Source of the DNA: Bacilli bacterium
GTDB lineage: Bacteria; Bacillota_I; Bacilli_A; RF39; UBA660
Reading direction: 5' to 3'
Assembly: GCA_900758895.1 (NCBI GenBank)
Contig: CAAETG010000154.1
Coordinates: forward strand, 1 to 9,514
Length of the DNA stretch: 9,514 nucleotides
Shown here: one piece after another, positions 1-4,490 of the stretch
Position numbering within the stretch: position 1 is the first letter of the stretch
Layout: every line of letters starts with the position of its first letter
The notes under the pieces: model-generated
What the model saw: the letters and a program-made list of their open reading frames with translations, nothing else
Databases searched by the model: none
Told to the model about the DNA's origin: nothing
Made by a program: the position numbers and the translations under genes

Positions 1-240
1 CATATGGAAGTACTATTTGATGCTGAGGAAGATGTATATTTGAAGGTTAGTTTAAATGGTAAGTTTGGTGTTATTGATGCTTTTAGTAAAAGGCTTGTTG
101 TTCCAACAGTATTTGATGAGATTACTTCTTTTAGTTATGATGGCAATATCAATTGTTATGGTCTCATTGATGGAGAAAGTGTTTTCTATAATGGGGTATA
201 CTTTTATAGAGAAAGTAGGTATAGAGCCTCAAATAGATGA
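1..240 (+). CDS. C-terminal part of a WG-repeat-like protein, probably frameshifted near its end
   Basis: The frame is open from the first base (CAT, then ATG at 4), so the gene very likely begins outside the window. Around residues 16-45 it reads like a WG/KWG repeat: NGKFGVID, then RLVVP, then FDEI, the usual 'GK(W/F)GVID...VIPP.(Y/F)DEI' pattern. A weaker second unit follows (CYGLIDGES). Such repeats form beta-rich modules of unknown ligand in many bacterial proteins. The frame ends at TGA 238-240 after RASNR, which has no repeat character. The +1 neighbouring frame continues as EKVGIEPQIDDEYKRV and stops at 269-271, exactly at the terminator. Removing one T from the TTTT at 202-205 would join the two frames. 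The real or ancestral gene therefore probably ended at 271. Function is unknown. Confidence 0.55.
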   Translation, partial: HMEVLFDAEEDVYLKVSLNGKFGVIDAFSKRLVVPTVFDEITSFSYDGNINCYGLIDGESVFYNGVYFYRESRYRASNR

Positions 241-270
241 TGAATATAAAAGAGTTCGCAGTTTAACTTA

Positions 271-310
271 AAAAAGAGAAGCAAATTAGTAATATCTGGC
301 TTCTCTTTTT
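271..310. terminator. Bidirectional intrinsic terminator between the WG-repeat gene and smpB
   Basis: A perfect 12-bp inverted repeat (AAAAAGAGAAGC at 271-282, GCTTCTCTTTTT at 299-310) encloses a 16-nt loop. The A-rich outer stem gives a U-run at the 3' side on either strand, so it can stop the plus-strand gene and the minus-strand operon. The distal arm at 299-310 lies inside the last codons of smpB (KREA), and the smpB stop falls in the loop. Confidence 0.85.
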
Positions 311-714
311 AAATCTCTTTCTTTAATAGAGGCACGTTTGTCATATAATTTTTTACCTTTACATAAACCAACAAGTACTTTGACATGATTTTTTTTGAAA
401 TATAATTTTAGTGGTATTAAAGTAAGGCCTTCGGCACTTACTTTTTCTTTGAGTTTGGTTATTTCTTTTTTATGAAGAAGGAGTTTTCTTGTTCTCCTTT
501 CATCATGATTAAAGATATTTCCTTCTTCATATTTGGCAATATACATGTTGAGAATAAAAGCTTCTCTGTTTTTTATTGTAATAAAAGAATCTTTTAAATC
601 GACACTTCCTTTTCGGACTGATTTAATTTCGGTTCCAACTAGTGAGATACCAGCTTCTAATTCTTCTAATACGGTGTAATCAAAATAGGCTTTTTTATTT
701 TTTATCTCGATCAT
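286..714 (-). CDS. smpB: SsrA-binding protein SmpB
   Basis: SmpB binds the tRNA-like part of tmRNA and takes it into stalled ribosomes for trans-translation. The 142-residue product has the family's landmarks in order: NKKAYFDY near the N-terminus, GTEIKS at 27-32, RTRKLLL at 74-80 and GKKLYDKR at 120-127, then a basic tail. The tail after DKR is only 15 residues (ending REARYY), somewhat shorter than in E. coli. I chose ATG 714 because the protein then starts MIEIKNKKAY; a GTG at 723 in the same frame would add three residues, and neither has a strong ribosome binding site. The start lies inside the end of rnr (20-nt overlap), which suggests translational coupling. The pairing with RNase R is common in Bacillota. 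No ssrA gene follows before the terminator. Confidence 0.95.
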   Translation of the reverse strand: MIEIKNKKAYFDYTVLEELEAGISLVGTEIKSVRKGSVDLKDSFITIKNREAFILNMYIAKYEEGNIFNHDERRTRKLLLHKKEITKLKEKVSAEGLTLIPLKLYFKKNHVKVLVGLCKGKKLYDKRASIKERDLKREARYY

Positions 715-2809
715 ATTTATCACTCACTATTTCAAAGTCGATTTGAGCTGTTTCTTTAGAAGCATTTACAACACGTATTTTTAGTTTATCGCCAATACGA
801 TATGTTTTTTTGGTACTTTTACCAATTAAGGAAAGTAATTCTGGAACATACTCATAGTAGTCACCTGGAATATTGCTAATATGAACTAAGCCTTCAATTA
901 GATTTGGAAGTTCTACAAAGAAACCAAATGATGTGACACTACTGATGATACCAACGTATTCTTCACCAATATGGCTTTCCATGTATTCAGCCATTTTCAT
1001 ATCATTTACATCTCGTTCCGCGTTAGTGGCAGCTACTTCACGTTCACTTGAATGTTCGGCAATTTCTACTAAAGAATTTTCTAAATAATTGATTGTGGAC
1101 ATACTGAAATCTTTTTCAATTAAATATTTTTTTAATAATCTGTGAACAGTTAAGTCTGGAAATCTTCTAATTGTGGAAGTAAAATGCGTATAGTTTTTAC
1201 TAGCAAGTCCGAAGTGACCAATATTGGTTTTAGAATACTCCGCTTTTTTCATACTTCTTAAAAGAAGAGTAGAAAGGATGTAGAATTCTGGTTTATCTTT
1301 TAGTTCGTTTAATAATTTTTGCATTGTTTTTGGAGTAATTTCTTTGATACTTGTTTTAATACTGTAACCGAGTGCTTTGACTAGATTTAGGAAGTCTTCG
1401 ATTTTTTCCGTGTTTGGTAGGTCATGGACACGATAAATAAATGGTAATTCCATATTACTGATGTGAGTTGCTACGGTTTCATTGGCAGCGATCATAAAAT
1501 CTTCAATTAAAGATTCGCCACTTCGTTGTATTCTTTTTTTAATATCAATTGCTTTTCCTTGTTTATCTTGAATAATTTTTGCTTCTGGTATATCAAATTC
1601 AATGTAACCTCGTGATACTTTTTTCTTTCTTAGAATTTGAGCAAGTTCATGCATTTGTTTTAGGGTGTCAGCAAATTCTTCATATCCACTTGGAATGTGA
1701 TCATTTTCTAATATTTTATTTACATTATCATAAGTCATTTTTTTTCTAGATTTGATATAACTAGGGAAAATATCATAATTAATTACATCGCCATTTTGAT
1801 TGATATCCATTACACAACTCATAGTAAGTCTTATTACACCTTCATTTAATGAACAAATTCCATTTGATAATTTATGAGGTATCATCGGAATTACAGTGTC
1901 AGCTAGATAAGCAGATGTTCCACGGTTATAAGCATCATCGCCAAGGGCCGTATTTTCTTTGACATAATGAGATACATCTGCGATATGAACACCTAATGTA
2001 TAAATGCCATTTTTCATAGTTAAACTGATTGCATCATCAATATCTTTGGTGTCCGCTCCGTCAATTGTAAATATCATTTCGTTGGTTAAATCTTTTCTAT
2101 CAACTAAATCTTTTTCGTTTACTTCTTCTGGAATTTTGTCTAATTCCTTGATTGTTTCTGGACTGAAATCTTGATCAATGCCATATTTGTAGGCAATACT
2201 TAAAATATCTATTCCGGCATCATCTTTATGGCCAAGAATTTTTAGGCAGTCAGCTACATAAGTTTTATTATCAATTTTTTTGGTAAGTTTAGCTAGAACT
2301 TTGTGTCCTTCTACACAATTTTTGCATGTTTCTGGACTTAAAATGATTTTTAAGTTTACTTTATCATCATCAGGTTCTAATATTTTTTTCTTTCCTTGAA
2401 CTTTTATTTCACCAACAATATTTTTTAAATCTCTTTTTACTACTTTTAAAACTTTACCAGCTGGTTCTAATCCTTTTTCAGTAATTTCTACTAAAACCGT
2501 ATCATCATTAATAGCACCATTCATGTCTTCTTTTGCTATATAAATATCATCTTCTTTATCTAATATTAAAAAGCCAAATCCTTTTTTATTTACTGATAAT
2601 TTTCCTATTTTTAATCCAGGACAGTTTTTCATAAGTAGATATTTATCTTTTTTTGTTTTAAACACTTGATATTCTTGAACTAATTCTTCAATATTTTTTT
2701 GTAATTCTTTTAATTCATCTACGGTTGTTAATCCTAATAAATCGTTGATTTCAATTAGTGTCCTGGCTTCATGAATATTTTTTAGAACTTCTAATATTTG
2801 TTCTTTCAT
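695..2809 (-). CDS. rnr: Ribonuclease R (RNB-family 3'-5' exoribonuclease)
   Basis: This enzyme degrades structured RNA processively from the 3' end and removes nonstop mRNA during tmRNA rescue. The 704-residue product has a winged-helix-like N-terminus (about 1-60), a cold-shock RNA-binding domain (about 65-130, with KKGFGFL), the catalytic RNB domain (about 240-565) and a C-terminal S1 domain (about 613-695). The four metal-binding aspartates are present in the DGADTKDIDDA segment (250, 256, 258, 259). The TSAYLADTVIPM segment and the arginine motif TSTIRRFPDL (about 544-553) are also present; the latter has Thr where Pro is usual. There is no long lysine-rich tail. ATG 2809 is chosen over an in-frame start at 2896 because AAAGGA precedes it, it forms an ATGA overlap with the tdk stop, and the protein then starts at the domain boundary. 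It overlaps smpB downstream. Confidence 0.96.
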   Translation of the reverse strand: MKEQILEVLKNIHEARTLIEINDLLGLTTVDELKELQKNIEELVQEYQVFKTKKDKYLLMKNCPGLKIGKLSVNKKGFGFLILDKEDDIYIAKEDMNGAINDDTVLVEITEKGLEPAGKVLKVVKRDLKNIVGEIKVQGKKKILEPDDDKVNLKIILSPETCKNCVEGHKVLAKLTKKIDNKTYVADCLKILGHKDDAGIDILSIAYKYGIDQDFSPETIKELDKIPEEVNEKDLVDRKDLTNEMIFTIDGADTKDIDDAISLTMKNGIYTLGVHIADVSHYVKENTALGDDAYNRGTSAYLADTVIPMIPHKLSNGICSLNEGVIRLTMSCVMDINQNGDVINYDIFPSYIKSRKKMTYDNVNKILENDHIPSGYEEFADTLKQMHELAQILRKKKVSRGYIEFDIPEAKIIQDKQGKAIDIKKRIQRSGESLIEDFMIAANETVATHISNMELPFIYRVHDLPNTEKIEDFLNLVKALGYSIKTSIKEITPKTMQKLLNELKDKPEFYILSTLLLRSMKKAEYSKTNIGHFGLASKNYTHFTSTIRRFPDLTVHRLLKKYLIEKDFSMSTINYLENSLVEIAEHSSEREVAATNAERDVNDMKMAEYMESHIGEEYVGIISSVTSFGFFVELPNLIEGLVHISNIPGDYYEYVPELLSLIGKSTKKTYRIGDKLKIRVVNASKETAQIDFEIVSDKYDRDKK

Positions 2810-3468
2810 ATCTTTTTCCTTTCTCTTATCATAGGACGTTCCTCTTCTTTTTTCTTCTTCCATTCTAGATAGTAATTGATATAGCACTCGCCACATACAG
2901 ATTTATAAGTGGTATCTTTTTCACCATCAATTGCTACTTGATCACCTTCAAAAGTAGGAACGCCTTTATAAAGTCTTAAATTTTGGGTTGCTTTTCTTTT
3001 TTTACATTCACATAATGTTTTTATCTCTTCAATGGAATCGGCAATGGCAAGTAATCTTGCTGAACCAGGAAAAGGTTTCATTGTAAAATCACAGCGTAAG
3101 CCAAAACATAAAATAGCAATATCCATTTTTTTAGAAATGTAGTATAACTCATTAATTTGTTCTTCTGTTAAGAATTGAGCTTCATCAATGATAATCGCAT
3201 CAATTCTTTCTTGTTTTTTTAATATTTCTTTTATTAGTTGAAGAGGAGAGTCCGGGGTTACTTCTTCACTTTTTTCAGTTACAAGCAATTGATCTACTTT
3301 TCTTTCAAGACCAATTCTACTTACTAACTTATCACTTCCTTTGGTATCTGTTTGGGGTTTCCACACTAAGATGTTACCACCTAACTCTTCATAGTTATGA
3401 GCAACTTGCATTGCCATTGTGGATTTACCAGCATTCATTGCGCTGTATCTAAAATATAATTTTGCCAT
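2806..3468 (-). CDS. tdk: Thymidine kinase, type II (zinc-binding, Tdk family)
   Basis: It phosphorylates thymidine to dTMP with ATP in the pyrimidine salvage pathway, in the cytoplasm. The 220-residue product begins MAKLYFRYSAMNAGKST, nearly the E. coli Tdk start, with the P-loop at about 9-17. The DEAQFL segment at 95-100 supplies the likely catalytic Glu (E96). CFGLRCDF follows at 121-128. Four zinc ligands are visible as Cys153, 155, 192 and 195. The tail after about 200 is unusually rich in Lys, Glu and Arg and may be a lineage-specific extension. ATG 3468 is chosen because AAGGAG lies 8 nt upstream; that site overlaps the stop codon of the pseudopilin gene. A GTG nine bases further up falls inside the ribosome binding site. 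The TGA stop overlaps the rnr start (ATGA), so the two are probably translationally coupled. Confidence 0.95.
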   Translation of the reverse strand: MAKLYFRYSAMNAGKSTMAMQVAHNYEELGGNILVWKPQTDTKGSDKLVSRIGLERKVDQLLVTEKSEEVTPDSPLQLIKEILKKQERIDAIIIDEAQFLTEEQINELYYISKKMDIAILCFGLRCDFTMKPFPGSARLLAIADSIEEIKTLCECKKRKATQNLRLYKGVPTFEGDQVAIDGEKDTTYKSVCGECYINYYLEWKKKKEEERPMIRERKKI

Positions 3469-3480
3469 ATTCTTCACTCC

Positions 3481-3816
3481 TTAATTTATGGTATATTTTT
3501 GTTCTTGGTTTTCATAATAGATGTTAATAACTTTCCTGTTATCCACATCATTTTCATTTAATAATCCTTCTTTGATTAAGTTATCTACGGTGATTGTGCA
3601 GCCATTTATTTTGCAGCTTTCTTTTAAGTTTTCATTTTTATTTAACTCTAAATAAACATTGGCAGCGGTAGCAATGATATTATCAACCGATTCTTCACTG
3701 GCACGTTCTTTACTTTCAAATATGTTTAAAATGTTAACTGTTAAGACAGTTGCAATGACGGTCATAATCGCAATGGTGGCTAAAAGCTCTATTAATGTAA
3801 ATCCACGCTTATTCAT
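3481..3816 (-). CDS. Pseudopilin / prepilin-type N-terminal methylation domain protein
   Basis: The 111-residue product starts MNKRG|FTLIELLATIAIM, a classic type IV prepilin leader. A five-residue basic leader ends in Gly, cleavage is expected before Phe, Glu is at mature position 5, and a hydrophobic helix runs to about residue 33. The rest is short and soluble, with two cysteines (68 and 73), an ITVDNLIKEGLL segment (75-86) and beta-strand-like sequence at the end. It is probably a minor pilin of a competence-like or secretion-like pilus at the membrane. No assembly ATPase, PilC-like protein or prepilin peptidase is in the window, so those must be encoded elsewhere. ATG 3816 is preferred because it gives a normal leader; the in-frame ATG 3843 has no ribosome binding site. 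It ends 12 bases before tdk and appears to be the first gene of the tdk-rnr-smpB operon. Confidence 0.88.
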   Translation of the reverse strand: MNKRGFTLIELLATIAIMTVIATVLTVNILNIFESKERASEESVDNIIATAANVYLELNKNENLKESCKINGCTITVDNLIKEGLLNENDVDNRKVINIYYENQEQKYTIN

Positions 3817-3885
3817 ATTATCACCACTTTCATTATAAACCATTTATGAAATTAAGAAAAGAAGATAAGTCAATTTTTTGTAAAT

Positions 3886-3902
3886 AAAAAGGGCATTTGC
3901 CC
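3886..3902 (-). terminator. Small hairpin plus U-run, possible terminator or attenuator
   Basis: On the minus strand GGGCAAATGCCC is followed by TTTTTATTT. The stem is only 4 GC pairs (5 if a 2-nt loop is allowed), so it is a weak terminator by itself. It lies between the RNA candidate and the pseudopilin start, where it could end the RNA or attenuate read-through into the operon. Confidence 0.4.
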
Positions 3903-3906
3903 ATAT

Positions 3907-3936
3907 TGTCGAAAATGTATGTCGAACTTTGTCAAA
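3907..3936 (+). promoter_or_regulatory. Three tandem TGTCGAA-like heptamers (0A-box-like)
   Basis: TGTCGAA occurs exactly at 3907-3913 and 3920-3926, and TGTCAAA (one mismatch) at 3930-3936, spaced 13 and 10 bp. TGTCGAA is the consensus half of the Spo0A box of endospore formers. The cluster sits about 90-120 bp upstream of the pseudopilin start and 34 bp upstream of a possible -35 (TTGACT, minus strand, 3868-3873), for which I find no good -10. Binding by Spo0A or another response regulator is a guess; no such regulator is in the window. Confidence 0.3.
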
Positions 3937-4228
3937 CGCTTTTTCTTGCTTTTTTTTAGTAGTCTACGATAATAATAACTTGAACATTAGGCTCTAGTCT
4001 ACTAATCTAGACAAATTTCTACTCTCTACCTCCCTTACGATAGGTTTTGGTTGACAATAGAGAGGAGTTGCGCTTAGTTAGCATGAAGAATTTAATTCTG
4101 AGGCTTATAAATTGGGTAAAACCAAAAAAGACATCGACGATCCTCATTGTTACAAACAACTCAGAAGTCAATGTCTATTCACAAAAAAATTGTAAGTAGG
4201 CATTTAGACCTAATGCTCTACTAATTTG

Positions 4229-4257
4229 ATTATAAATGATTTTACAATTAAATTCAA
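4229..4257 (-). promoter_or_regulatory. Sigma-A-like promoter for the structured RNA / pseudopilin operon
   Basis: On the minus strand, TTGAAT (4252-4257) and a perfect TATAAT (4229-4234) are separated by exactly 17 bases. The expected start, about 7 nt downstream (4221-4222), coincides with the first base pairs of the RNA stems. It is the best minus-strand promoter between uvrA and the pseudopilin. Confidence 0.6.
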
Positions 4258-4271
4258 TATATTTTTAACAG

Positions 4272-4460
4272 TTACAAAACAACATAAGGGTCAGACATCG
4301 TACCAGAACCAGTTATTGTAACTTCAGGTGATATATTAATAGCTGGGCGCACACCATACGTGCTATACACGTAGTTGCGGTAGAGGGAGCCATCCGAATA
4401 CACATAGAACACGAAAGCCCAACTGCTACTACTACCGACATAGAAGTAATACGGAGACAT
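4272..4460 (-). pseudogene. Orphan C-terminal fragment resembling a DGR-type variable region
   Basis: The 62 codons from ATG 4460 read MSPYYFYVGSSSSWAFVF and on to STYGVRPAINI and GSGTMSDPYVVL. I recognise the style 'aromatic/Ser-rich stretch, G.V/L, then YGVRP' from C-type-lectin-fold C-termini of DGR target proteins, and GTMSDPYVV-like tails from surface or pilin-like proteins of uncultured Bacillota; this is from memory, not a search. The core (about 4341-4460) is about 49% GC by hand count, far above its neighbours. It is rich in NNC codons (for example GGC-TCC-CTC-TAC-CGC-AAC-TAC), as expected if AAC codons of a template were adenine-mutagenised. The final 20 codons return to AT-rich use. 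No ribosome binding site precedes the ATG, which lies directly against the uvrA terminator, and the frame stays open only 12 codons upstream. It is therefore a gene remnant or silent cassette, not a complete gene. Confidence 0.5.
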
Positions 4461-4461
4461 G

Positions 4462-4490
4462 AATAAAACAGGATTTGCTCCTGTTTTATT
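4462..4490. terminator. Intrinsic terminator after uvrA
   Basis: A perfect 12-bp inverted repeat (AATAAAACAGGA at 4462-4473, TCCTGTTTTATT at 4479-4490) has a 5-nt loop. On the minus strand it begins at the uvrA stop codon and ends in TTTTATT, so it should end uvrA transcription. On the plus strand it is followed by TTTTTG and could also work. Confidence 0.82.

Larger units (their letters stand above)
3886..4222 (-). ncRNA. Candidate structured noncoding RNA or long leader upstream of the pseudopilin operon
   Basis: No gene is convincing here, but the minus strand has a good promoter at 4229-4257 and then dense secondary structure. Seen by hand: (a) a 10-bp stem 4167-4176/4129-4138 topped by a tandem G-A step, six more pairs and a UGU triloop; (b) a long-range 14-bp stem joining 4205-4218 with 3982-3996 (one bulge); (c) 7-bp 4058-4064/4022-4028 and 8-bp 4120-4127/4045-4052, which together would make a pseudoknot; (d) TTAGTAG at 4218-4224 opposite CTACTAA at 3956-3962, closing the ends. 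The G-U wobbles in stems a and b (170/135, 163/143, 160/146, 216/3984; first three +4000) would be A-C mismatches on the plus strand, which favours minus-strand transcription. I see no hallmarks of tmRNA, RNase P RNA, SRP RNA, T-box or c-di-GMP riboswitches. The 3' end is uncertain (about 3956 or 3886). Confidence 0.45.

Noticed and set aside
2810..2896. Longer start for RNase R with 29 extra N-terminal residues
   Set aside because: This stretch is the out-of-frame 3' end of tdk; ATG 2809 has a ribosome binding site and an ATGA overlap, and gives a normal family N-terminus.
3832..3837. TATAAT on the minus strand just before the pseudopilin start
   Set aside because: It lacks a -35 at 16-18 bp, and transcription from it would leave a leader of about 9 nt without a full ribosome binding site.
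4019..4147. Minus-strand 42-codon ORF (starts MRIVDVFFGFTQF) inside the RNA candidate
   Set aside because: No ribosome binding site, no recognisable family, and its codons coincide with paired stems. Length is within chance for this base composition.
4083..4199. Plus-strand 38-codon ORF (starts MKNLILRLINWVKPKK) in the gap after the pseudopilin
   Set aside because: No ribosome binding site at a workable distance (GAGG is about 17 nt away), no good -10 for the TTGACA at 4051, and it runs antisense through the best RNA stems, whose wobble pairs favour the other strand.
3886..4222. tmRNA (ssrA), RNase P RNA, SRP RNA, T-box or c-di-GMP riboswitch
   Set aside because: Checked by eye for acceptor/T-arm and tag-peptide codons, GAGGAAAGTCC, the SRP tetraloop region, the T-box AGGGTGG motif and c-di-GMP aptamer motifs; none is present on either strand.
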